In this document: piece by piece, positions 55,160 through 64,000 of the stretch | How positions within the stretch are numbered: position 1 is the first letter of the stretch | Layout: every line of letters begins with the position of its first letter | From: Platerodrilus igneus | Taxonomy: Eukaryota; Arthropoda; Insecta; Coleoptera; Lycidae | Assembly (NCBI GenBank): GCA_036346225.1 | Contig: JARFIW010000113.1 | Coordinates: forward strand, 25,361-89,360 | Direction: 5' to 3' | Length of the DNA stretch: 64,000 nt | Program-made: the position numbers and the translations under genes | The notes under the pieces: model-generated | Told to the model about the DNA's origin: nothing | What the model saw: the letters and a program-made list of their open reading frames with translations, nothing else | Databases searched by the model: none

Positions 55160-55970
55160 TAAAAGATATGTCTCGTCTTCTCAAATTATATTGTTTACTG
55201 GAACGTTCATAAGCTAAACGTAATTTTGCACAAACATCTTTAAATATTTTAAGTAGACCTAAACGATCTGAAACATACGAAGGACGACTATCAGGAACGA
55301 CTTCAATATCTCCTTCAGGAGTAACATCATCACCAAAAAATTTACCACTGACTGGAACATGCCTTCCGAAAACTACAAAAATTTGGAGAATAAGTCGTAG
55401 ACTCATGCTTGGCGAAGTTCATTGCATATTGGATCCGTGGCAGCTTAAGATCCCACTAGTCATGCTCGTCAACATATGAACGGATAGCGGTACCAACAGT
55501 TCTATTGAACCTTTCTACGAAATTACACTGGGGAGAATACACAGCAGTATACCAAATCTTTTGAACTTCATATTTGTCACACAGAGATTTGAAATTTTTC
55601 CCAGACAACTGAGGACCATTGTCACAAATAATAAATTGCCGAACTCCATAAGTAAGAAAAACTTTTTTTCTAAGAAACGTACAATGAAATGCGCTTTGGC
55701 ATTTCTGAAGGGTTGCAATATGGTGAATTTCGAAAACCAATCTCCTACAACAAGCAACCATTTATGTCCTGCCTTGGAACGAGGGAATGGACCCATAAGA
55801 TCTAGAGCAATAGTCTGAAAAGGGAACCTCACTGGTTTCTCCTTTCCCATCATACCCATAGGACCCAAATTAGAAGATTTTTGCGCACCACATGTTAGAC
55901 ACTTGCAACAGAATCTCAACACATCTATGTTCATTTTAGGCCAGTAGTAATGTTCTTGTATTCGTGCCAT
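55160..55970 (-). pseudogene. Gypsy integrase core and tail (copy 2)
   Basis: CCKCLTCG zinc ligands (about 55885-55910), first catalytic Asp in IALDLMGPFPRS (about 55800), second in ICDNGPQLSG (about 55615), and Glu in FVERFNRT (about 55505). Two overlapping frames switch at a T run near 55665. The tail again stops at RRRDISFKV against the LTR. Confidence 0.84.
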
Positions 55971-56650
55971 AGTCTTTGAAAACCAAAATGGCCTGCTATA
56001 GCCAGGTCATGACATGAACGAATCACTTCCTCCCGCTGTGACCTAGGGACGAGATGCTTCCATTCCACAATATTAGACGAAAGAGGTAAATTAGAAGGTA
56101 AAAATTTAAATACAAAATCATTTTCGACTTTCCACTGTGGATAGTCTTCAGGCTTCAACAAAGTTTTTTCACGCAATGAGAGATACCATGGATCTAAATT
56201 ATCTAAACTAACTTGAACTAAATTAACAGTATCTTTTCCTACAGGAAGTGCTCTACTCAAACAATCTGGAACAACATTGAACTCCCCCTTTCTATGTACT
56301 AAATCAAAAGTGTGTTGCCTCAAACGAACATCCCACCTAGCTAATTTTCCAGTTGGGTTTTGGATATTATTCAACCACAGTAGCAAAAAGTGATTGGTGA
56401 CGACAGTGAACCGGGCACCTTCTACCCAGGGACAAAATTTTTCTATGGCAAAAATCACTGCGAGACACTCCTTCTCGGTAATTGAGTAGTTACGTTCAGT
56501 ACGGCTAAGAGATTTACTTGCGTATGAGATTACACGCTCTTCATCACCAATTTTCTGAATAAGAACAGCACCTAAACCAGTATGACTAGCGTCACACTCT
56601 ACTATAAACGGAACAGAATAATCACGCTGCGACAATAAAGGAGTAGACAC
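55931..56650 (-). CDS. Gypsy RNase H with integrase N-terminal zinc-binding start (copy 2)
   Basis: 239 uninterrupted residues. RNase H spans about 1-125 with VECDASHTGLG, TEKECLAVIFAIEKF and VTNHFLLLWL. A linker with VPDCLSRALPVG follows. The integrase N-terminus supplies the two His of the HHCC domain in VIRSCHDLAIAGHFG, before a frameshift near 55975 separates it from the Cys pair. Confidence 0.85.
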   Translation of the reverse strand: MSTPLLSQRDYSVPFIVECDASHTGLGAVLIQKIGDEERVISYASKSLSRTERNYSITEKECLAVIFAIEKFCPWVEGARFTVVTNHFLLLWLNNIQNPTGKLARWDVRLRQHTFDLVHRKGEFNVVPDCLSRALPVGKDTVNLVQVSLDNLDPWYLSLREKTLLKPEDYPQWKVENDFVFKFLPSNLPLSSNIVEWKHLVPRSQREEVIRSCHDLAIAGHFGFQRLWHEYKNITTGLK

Positions 56651-57093
56651 TAAAGCTTGCTTAATTTGAACAAATGATGATTCGCTTCTGGGCTCCAGTT
56701 AATAACTTGGCCCTTCTTTTTCTTCTTAATTAAATCGTTTATAGGCGAAACTAAGGCAGAAAATTTTTTTATGAATCTATGATACCAGCTGCACATGCCG
56801 ATGAAACGTTTTATCTCAGTCGTTGTTTTTGGACGAGGAAAATTAACCATGGCTAAAACCTTTTCTGGATCTGTTCTAAGAGAATTAGAACCTACTATAT
56901 AACCTAAAAATTTCAAGTATTTTTTAAAAAATTCACATTTCTCTAAATTTATGGTGAGATTAGCATTCTTAAGACGTTCTTTTACTTCACTCAATAACTC
57001 AACATGTTCTTCAAAAGACGACGAACAAAGGATGATATCATCCAGGTAGCAAAATACATTAGGCTCAAATTGAGGACCAAAAAATTGCGTCAA
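56650..57093 (-). CDS. Gypsy RT palm/thumb and connection (copy 2)
   Basis: 147 residues beginning just before the catalytic YLDDIIL (57031-57052), then EKCEFFKK, KFLGYIVGSNSLRTDP and TEIKRFIGMCSWYHRFIKKF. The frame ends at an A-run difference near 56650, beside the RNase H start. It is broken near 57093 from the RT fingers. Confidence 0.85.
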   Translation of the reverse strand: MTQFFGPQFEPNVFCYLDDIILCSSSFEEHVELLSEVKERLKNANLTINLEKCEFFKKYLKFLGYIVGSNSLRTDPEKVLAMVNFPRPKTTTEIKRFIGMCSWYHRFIKKFSALVSPINDLIKKKKKGQVINWSPEANHHLFKLSKL

Positions 57094-57639
57094 TCAGACG
57101 TTGTTGCGTTTGCGCGCTATTTCTCAGCCCAAACGGTACAGTAACAAATTTATATTGACCTTTAGAGATGACGCTAAAACCAGTTTTTTCTTGAGCACTT
57201 TTGGAAAGAGGGATTTGCCAAAAAAAATCTTCCTCAGGTCCACGCTAGATATAAAATTTGCATTACGTAACGAATTAAGTATTCTAACTATGTTTGCCAT
57301 CGGATAACTATCATGTTTCGTAATATCATTCAACATTCTCCCATCAAAACAAAGTCTATACTCGCCAGAAGATTTCTTTACTAGGAGCACTGGAGAATTC
57401 CAGGGGCTCTGGCACGGGTCAACTACTCCCAAACGTAACATCTCGTCTAACTCATCATTTAAAATTTTACTCATGTAAGGCGACATGACATAAGGCTTCC
57501 TTCTAATTGGTTTTGCATCGCCTGTATCAATATCCATTACTATTTTATCCGTTGTACCCAATTTATCTACACTACTGATTTCCTTAAAGGAACTTACAAC
57601 ACGTTGGGCTTCTACTTTTCTGAGCATCTTAAAGGTCAT
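57094..57639 (-). pseudogene. Gypsy RT fingers region (copy 2)
   Basis: 171-residue minus frame identical to the copy 1 segment, with RRKPYVMSP, DPCQSPWNSPVLLVKK, EYRLCFDGRM and SSVDLRK. After that the A-rich stretch near 57225 shifts the frame in both copies, which removes the expected F-x-Q-I-P motif. The shared break suggests real decay before duplication. Confidence 0.83.
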
Positions 57640-58231
57640 CTAAGTCAAGCAAATAATCTTTACATTTTAACGGCACTGAAGATTGTCCTATATACGACAA
57701 TTGATTCCCTATTTTTCCCTGTACATACCAAGAATTATTCTTAAAATCAGCTATAAGTCCAAACAAATTTGCAAAATCGCTTCCAAAAATAAATGCATGA
57801 GGTAAAGAAGGGACTACTAAAGCATTAAGGACACGGCACTGGGTTTCTATACAGACTGGCAAATCAACTACTCCTAACACAGGCTTTAAAGCTCCATCCG
57901 CAGTAGATACTCCTTTTTTATCGAACCTAAATATCTTCACCTTGAGCTCTTCTATTAAGGAGATGGCAAGGGATCCAACTATCGATGTAGTGCATCCAGA
58001 ATCCAACAGACCAGTGATGTCTCTATCAAATAACTTAACTATGATATATGGACGATTATCAGAGGGCTTCTCCACAAACAAAGAATCAGTTTTTGGAGCA
58101 TCGGACTTACAACAGAATTGTTTAACTACTTTAAGCCAATCATACCATTCTTTCTTACAAAAATATTCTTTCTGGTTACACAACATAAATGTAGCCTTTT
58201 GAAATGAGGCAGGATGTCGGCCACACAACAT
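57629..58231 (-). CDS. Gypsy aspartic protease (copy 2)
   Basis: 200 residues with the ITGLLDSGCTTSIVG active site at about residues 72-86, and HAFIFGSDFANLFGLIADF near residue 145. It overlaps the RT frame by a few bases in another frame. It differs from copy 1 by several substitutions near its N-terminus (LCGRHPASF against RGRHPASF). Confidence 0.8.
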   Translation of the reverse strand: MLCGRHPASFQKATFMLCNQKEYFCKKEWYDWLKVVKQFCCKSDAPKTDSLFVEKPSDNRPYIIVKLFDRDITGLLDSGCTTSIVGSLAISLIEELKVKIFRFDKKGVSTADGALKPVLGVVDLPVCIETQCRVLNALVVPSLPHAFIFGSDFANLFGLIADFKNNSWYVQGKIGNQLSYIGQSSVPLKCKDYLLDLDDL

Positions 58232-58239
58232 CTGCTTCT

Positions 58240-58702
58240 TTACTCGTTTTTTGAGCAGGATGGACAGGAATTTAATGTGACACCTTTATGACCACAACAA
58301 TAACAAAGATTCTCTTATTACCCTACAACTTGCAAACATATGACCAAGGACGGGAACAGTTCCAACAGGTAGGACTTTTTTTAATGAATTTTGAGGATTA
58401 ACCGATACAGGACTAGAAATATTTTTGTCTAAAACTTGGACTTGTGGAGACGTCTTATTTTTATACTCTTGGCCTGTAGATGCCAAAAATTACAACTCAG
58501 TACTGGACGTTTATAAACATATCGTGGCTTGGGATGAAAATTACTTTTATTCAAAACATTTTATTAGAATTATTTGACATTGCTGATAGTGATTTTGTTT
58601 TAACAAGAAGGCCTCCTTAAGCTTCTTACACAATTTTCTCAAAGTAGATATGCTATCTATTTCAAACAATGCTAGTTGTGAAATTAAATCTGGCAATAAA
58701 TT
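58240..58702 (-). pseudogene. Gypsy gag C-terminal part with zinc knuckles (copy 2), cut at the block edge
   Basis: Contains the CCHC and C4 knuckles (about 58265-58360) in broken frames and the basic linker upstream. The gene ends abruptly at 58702, where the duplicated block joins foreign sequence, so the capsid half is absent. Confidence 0.75.
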
Positions 58703-61700
58703 TAACCCAGGACCTTGGATCGTTGTCTGGGTTTATCAGATCAGGATCCTTCCGTTTCGCTTATAATTGCATACAAAAAGAAATCAAATATATTAATTTG
58801 ATCGAAAAAAGAAAGGTACAAATTAAAAATAGTAATGAAAAACAGCGCCATTTTAAAAAAAATTATGGGAAAACGAAAGTCCAAAATATTAAAAAAAGAA
58901 AACATAAATTTAAGCAAATAAAGAAATAAAAAAATGCAAAAAGGAAAGCGAATTGAAATTAGAGTAATAAGCAAAATAAGCAGAAAAAATTGAAAGCTAA
59001 GAAAAATACTAAGAAGAACAAGGGCCATAGGATTAAATAAAAGGCCAAAGTTAAGAAAAAATGAAACAAAGTTAGCAACAGCAAGGGTGAGAAAGCTATA
59101 TACGAAGACTAGAAAGGAGTAAAAAAATACCAGGCAGAAAAGTTAAACAAAAAAAAGGTCGAGAGCAAAACAAAAAAAAATAACCAAGAACACTTAAGAA
59201 ATTTAAAAGGCAAAAGGTAATTAACAAGTTAGTATTGTACTTTAAAATAACCAAAAAAAGGGGACAAATTTTAGAATAGAAAATTTGAAAAAAAACTAAT
59301 TTAAAGAAAAACTTAATTTACACATTTTAAAATGAACATGACTTGAACATAAAAATAACAAAAAAAACGTTTATTTGAAGCCTTTAAAAATTTAATCCCA
59401 AAGAGCATTTAATACATCAAGAAATAGCTTCAAATTTTAAACAAGTTTAATACACCAGAGCAAAGAATATTTATTTACCAAAAAAAGCAACATTAATAAT
59501 TACGAAAAACAAAAGTCCAATTCAAGTAAAGTCAAAGCACGATTTTAAATTAGGGAGAAAACCATTCACAAAAATTTTCACGGCTAGAGATCTAACGACA
59601 CGAAATCTAAATTAAAAAGCTTTTCCTGAAAAAATAAATTGTAATTACAGAGATAAGGAAAATTAGCAAACAGGACTCCAATCATAAGTTTAATTTGAAC
59701 AACTGATCTATGAATCTAAGATATTAACTCAGCAGTAAATAAATTATAATATTTAGTATCTTTAATAATTCGCAAAAAAAATTTTTTGGAAAAATACAGT
59801 TTCGAAGAAAACCAATTACGGGGAAATATTAAAACGGGAAAACTAACAAGAACAAACAAAAAATCGGTTAAAAACGTAACAAAGAGAAAATCTAAAAGTA
59901 ACAGGGTTGCTTTAAAAAGCAAACTTTAATAAAAAAAAATCAGTAAATCAAAAGAAAACAAGCATAACCGAGAAACAAAATTCACCAAATTTAAAACACA
60001 AAAAGTAGAATCAAAACAACAAGGTAACGTCAGAAAGATAAACGAAATTAAGAAAAAATACAGCAAAACACATCCGGTTTCGAAAACCCAAAAAACAGAA
60101 TTAGCAAAAAATTTCCGTAAAAACACAAAATAATAAACAAAAAAACCAATTAAAACAAACTTATGAATAAAATAAACGGGCCAAAAGTAAGAAACTAGAA
60201 AATTAGTAATTTACAAGACCGAAAAGAAATAAAAAAGCACACCAAAATTCAAGGGAACAAAAGAAAAAAGGAACAGAAAGCCAACTAGAAGAGGGAAGGA
60301 AAACAAAAGGAAAAAGAAGCACCCGAAAAAAAAAAGAAAAAGAAAAATAAACAAAACCCAGTAAGAAAAAAAAACAAGAGGTTAGAAAATAAAAATTTAG
60401 AATTGTAAAGTTTGTTCAAAAGGTAAGAAAATGGGGGTTTAATGTGTGTATGTGTTTCCCCGAAAGGACCTTAAAAACCCCCAACAATTGCGAATGAAAA
60501 AAAAAAAAAAAGGCAAAAACCAAAGGGTTTTGAAATTGGTTGGGGTTGTAGAAGTTGGGGGAGGAAGTAGGTTAAAAGCATCACAGACACAAGGGCTAGT
60601 AACAAGAAAGGAAGGGGAAAGAAAGGAGAAAAAGTATGTGTTGGTTTGGGTGTAAGTGGTTAAAGTTTGGGTTGTGTTGGAGCTTTTCCTTTAAGAGGGG
60701 TTCGTTGGGAATACACCCAACCAGGGAAGTAGGAAAGAAAAAACTTACCAAAGAAGTAAAAAAAAAAAGCAAACAAATCCAGGGGGAAAAGGATTGGGGC
60801 TAGAAGAATGAAATAGTTTGTGGAAGGAAACAAGGGGCCAAACATTAGTTTCGCATTAATTCGGGAAACTTAGACATTGGCCTTTACAACCAAAAAAAGG
60901 GATAAGTGGTGGGTTTGGAAAAGGCGGGTTGTAGGTGTCATTTAAAAGAGGTCACGAAATTGAAGAATCCACAAAAGTTAGAGGAAAGGAAAAACGAAAA
61001 AGAAGGTAAAAAAAATCAAAAAAAACAAAAGAAATCATAGGGACAATAAAACTGACGTAACAAAAGAAACAAAAAATTTTCCCCAGATTAGAAAAAGAAT
61101 ATAGTATTAAAATTAATGAAAAAGAATTTAATGAAGGAAAGGGATTGTTGGAGGTTGGGGTAGAGGTATGGAATTCGGTTAGTAATTAGAACTCGAACCT
61201 TAAAAACAAGCAAGTGGAATTTTGCGGAAAGTTACAAAAAAGAAAAAGGAAATTAAGAGAGTAAAGTTATAATTGTATAAGAAAGTAAAGAGTAAGGATC
61301 AAGTCAGGTAAAAAGCTTACGACAAGAAGATTCATTAGCGAAGATTAAACATAACCATTGAAAACACGGTAAACGGTTTTAATAAGAAGGAACCCGTATA
61401 GAAGTAAAGGTTATATCTTCAAGATATTGATCGAATTTAAATGTGGAAAGTAATTTGTTAGAAATAAGGGATTAAAGATAGAAATTGGAGCATAAGTGAG
61501 AGAAAATAATTCGAAATTAAGAGATAAAAAAAACAAGAAAAATATGATTTAAAATACCGAAAAAAAATTTAGGGAAATGTGGACAACTTATTTATGGACA
61601 ATAAGGAAAGCTACAGACAAAGAAGAGAAATAGGGAAAAACGGGGAAAGGCATACGAAAAGGAAATAAAAATAAAGGTCCCGGCAAAACTAGGTCATTAC

Positions 61701-63837
61701 CAACTTAAAACAAATTTCCTAGGCGATTTATAATAGAAAACGATTAACCACCAGTTATAAGGAAAAGAAAATAGGAAATAGTAATAGGTAACTAAATTAA
61801 GACAAAGGAACAGATAAAAAAACCAATGCCGGAATTTGAAAAAAATAAGGAAAAACATAAGGTTGATAAAAAAAAAAAATAAAAAACAAATTAAAAAAAC
61901 AATCTCAAAACAAAATTTTCATAAATTAGACGAAGTTGGATTCGTATTTAAAAAAAAAATATAAAAAAATAAAGGGGAATTTAAAAATTTAAATTTAAAA
62001 TCTGGAAAATAAATAACAAAAAAAAAAAATTGCGCTTTAACAAATTTAAAATGAACATCCACCTCTGAGACTAAAATAATTTCGACAAACAAATCAAGTT
62101 TAAAATTCTTTACGAACTCCAAAGTAAAGGAAAATCCCTTGAAACCAAAAACAACATATTCAGTGCAAACTAGTTCAACCATGGAAAAACACCAAGGCCC
62201 GGTGTCAAATTTACCGAAAAACACCAAACCAAAAAGAGTTGCTTGGGAAAAAATAGGCCTAAAAAACAATTGGCAAAAGGAAAAGAAATCTTATTTAGGG
62301 AATGGGAAGAAACCCAATTCACCAAATATCAATTGGAACGGGATCCTTGAACGTATAGAAAAATAAATAGTAAATAAAAAAAGTTAAACTTAATTAAACC
62401 ATTTTCAAAATACAAAATTTAAAATCAAAACTTTATCAAAAATAATGTTTATTAAGAGTTATAATTGGGAATAGAAATTTAGCTCTATCGATTTCGCCAG
62501 AACTAAAAAGTACTACTTGTAATATTAAATTTTAAACGAAATTTAAAAACACTATAGAAGGGAAATATAAGGGTGTTATAAAAAAAAATTTTGAGGGAAA
62601 AATAAACGGAGTTAATACTCGTGGGAACTAAAATATTAAAAATAACAAGAATTATTTAGATGTTCAGAAATTAGATAAAATTTGTAATTATTTTGAATTT
62701 TTTTACTTTGTGGAAAATGTGCAACAAATTCCTCTTTTTTCCTTATCTGGACCCAACAATTAAAATTTACTAAAGGCATACTCCGGATATTTAAATTCGG
62801 TTTATTGTATTCTATTATCCTCACTTTAACCAATAATAAAATTTGAAATCCCAACAAGACCGATTTTGAAAGTGTTTTTAACGGTTCTAATTTTTTTGGT
62901 AAATTTTCTATTTTTATAACTAACTTAAAGTCCGATATGAAAAATTTTATTAATTTGGGTTTAGAAAAAATGGGTTTAATTTGGAATTTTTTAAAAGGTG
63001 TATTGGATTCTTTTAATTCATAATTTTATAATTATGAAAAAAAAATGTTTAAAACCCAGCCTTTCGCGCCGGGTTCAGATTTTTCAATTAATCCCCCCTT
63101 TTTTTTTAGGTTTTTAATTTTTTGGAGGATTTTTGGTTTTTAGAATTTTTTTTATTCCTTTTTTTAAGGTAATTCAATTATTAAAATTTCCAAACAGGTA
63201 TTTTTAATTTTTTTTTTAAATTTTTTTTCTTTTTTTGTTTTGGGGAAATAAATTTTAATTTTTTTTTTTAATTTTTTTTTATTTTTAAAAAACCCCCCCT
63301 CCCCCGGGGAATTTCTTTGCCCTTTTTTTTTTTTTTTAATTTTTTTACCAAGGAAAAAAAAAAATTTTTATTTTAAAAAGGTTTAAAAATTGAAAAACTT
63401 TTTTTAATTTTCCCAAAAAAAAAAATTTATTAAAAAAATTTTTTCCCGGTTTTTTAAAAAATTTAAAAATTTTTTGGGAAAGGGTTTTAAAAATTTTTTA
63501 AAATAAAAAGGTTTTAAAAAAATTAAAAAAGGAAAGAAAACTTCCCTTTTTCAATTATTTTTTCCAAAAAAAAAAAGAAATTTTAAAAAGAATTTGGAAA
63601 AAAAATTCCTTGGAAAAGAAAAGGGGTAAAAGGGTTTAAAACTTTTTTTTAAAAAAAAATTAAAAACAAAATTTTTTAAGGAATTTTAAATTCTATTTCA
63701 AAAATTTTTAAAATTAAATTAAAAATTTGGGTTTTTTAAATTTTAAAAAAATTTTAAAAAATTTTAAATATTTTCTTTTTTTTTAAAAAAAATTTTAATG
63801 TTGAAAATTTTTAATAATTTAGGGTTTTTTTTTAAAA
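58703..63837. other. Corrupted collinear copy of the LTR-element locus (matches 42.18-49.16 kb), decaying to homopolymer
   Basis: Ordered anchors are: 58703-58730 with the SINE head at 42178-42200; 58763-58880 with 42280-42380; 59015-59095 with 42510-42590; 59120-59280 with 42600-42770; 59700-59760 with 43845-43925; 60600-60660 with 45350-45400; 60720-60745 with 45512-45540; 60841-60950 with 45681-45830; 62740-62990 with 48755-48960; 63055-63080 with 49135-49160. Large fractions are missing and most of the rest is altered toward A or T runs. The final 700 bases are nearly pure A/T homopolymers. No usable gene. Confidence 0.75.
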
Positions 63838-64000
63838 AATGACAAAATACTCAAATAGCAATCACAAACAAAGAAATCTAAAACTAATACTTGCGAAATC
63901 CAATAGTACTTATTCAATTTGTAATTAAAGTTATTAAATACCTTATGCTTTCATTCTTAAATTGATGTCAAAAACTAGCTTACAAGATTTTCCATATTAT
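63838..64000. other. Return to normal-complexity sequence, nothing recognised
   Basis: The last 163 bases have ordinary texture, with an abrupt change from the homopolymer tract at about 63837. No copy elsewhere in the window was noticed. Confidence 0.5.

Larger units (their letters stand above)
45911..58702. repeat. Large duplicated block, copy 2
   Basis: Copy of 1-12777. On the left it continues smoothly into the upstream half of LTR-element unit 2. On the right it stops inside Gypsy gag (…ggcaataaattt) and jumps to text resembling the SINE tRNA head (aacccaggaccttgg). Frames of BEL and Gypsy are generally longer here than in copy 1, because several homopolymers are one base longer. The long-TIR element is not reached. 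Confidence 0.93.
54895..58702 (-). mobile_element. Gypsy-type LTR retrotransposon (copy 2), 5'-truncated
   Basis: Same coding order as copy 1 from gag C-terminus to 3' LTR. The N-terminal gag half, leader and 5' LTR are missing because the duplicated block ends at 58702. Frames are better preserved than in copy 1, notably RNase H plus integrase N-terminus (239 residues) and RT C-terminal half (147 residues). Confidence 0.87.

Noticed and set aside
58741..60126. Phe/Leu-rich minus-strand frames resembling multi-pass membrane proteins
   Set aside because: Same cause: low-complexity A-rich sequence read in reverse inside a corrupted repeat copy.

Overview
The window is eukaryotic, AT-rich and almost entirely made of nested and tandem transposable elements. 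No host gene, rRNA gene, functional tRNA gene or CRISPR array could be supported. The mix (a BEL/Pao element, a Gypsy element whose gag ends in a CCHC knuckle plus a C4 knuckle, a tRNA-headed SINE, and a long-TIR DNA element with Polinton-type ends) suggests an arthropod. That is an inference from element families, not from a host marker.

Layout. (1) 1-12777 and 45911-58702 are two near-identical copies of one ~12.8 kb block. They differ mainly by homopolymer indels plus a few substitutions. Each holds the end of an LTR element (short-period repeat region, then an LTR), a T-rich spacer, a 3'-truncated BEL/Pao element on the + strand, and a Gypsy element on the - strand that converges on it. 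(2) In the first copy the Gypsy element continues to a 5' LTR at 24772-25034, but its gag gene is split by a 10,827-bp element at 12901-23727. This element has ~3.5-3.8 kb inverted repeats, ends of the form AGTAGAGT...ACTCTACT, and a perfect 6-bp target duplication (TTTATA). Its 3.5-kb core holds one frame-broken gene I do not recognise, and its arms carry a degenerate zinc-finger gene. This is the most interesting object in the window. (3) 25035-25779 is ordinary sequence with a 13-bp tandem repeat. 25780-35283 is homopolymer-ridden, low-information sequence. 35284-37080 is ordinary sequence with nothing recognised. (4) 37081-48467 is an LTR-internal-LTR-internal-LTR array of an apparently non-autonomous LTR retrotransposon on the - strand, with matched polypurine tracts, candidate primer-binding sites, gag-like zinc knuckles, a 13-residue repeat region, and three GT-microsatellite/conserved-module repeats. 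One unit carries a SINE with an 18-bp target duplication. (5) After 58702 the sequence switches abruptly, inside Gypsy gag, to a heavily corrupted collinear copy of 42.2-49.2 kb, which decays into pure A/T homopolymers by 63837. Normal sequence returns for the last 163 bases.

Order of events, as inferred: the LTR-element array, BEL and Gypsy were in place first; the long-TIR element then entered Gypsy gag; the SINE entered one LTR-element unit. Whether the 12.8-kb duplication and the two noisy tracts are real or assembly products cannot be settled from the sequence. The complementary homopolymer frameshifts in the two copies and the abrupt noise boundaries favour a strong contribution from uncorrected long-read error. 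All coding regions are therefore annotated as element fragments or pseudogenes, and many single-base frame breaks may not be biological.
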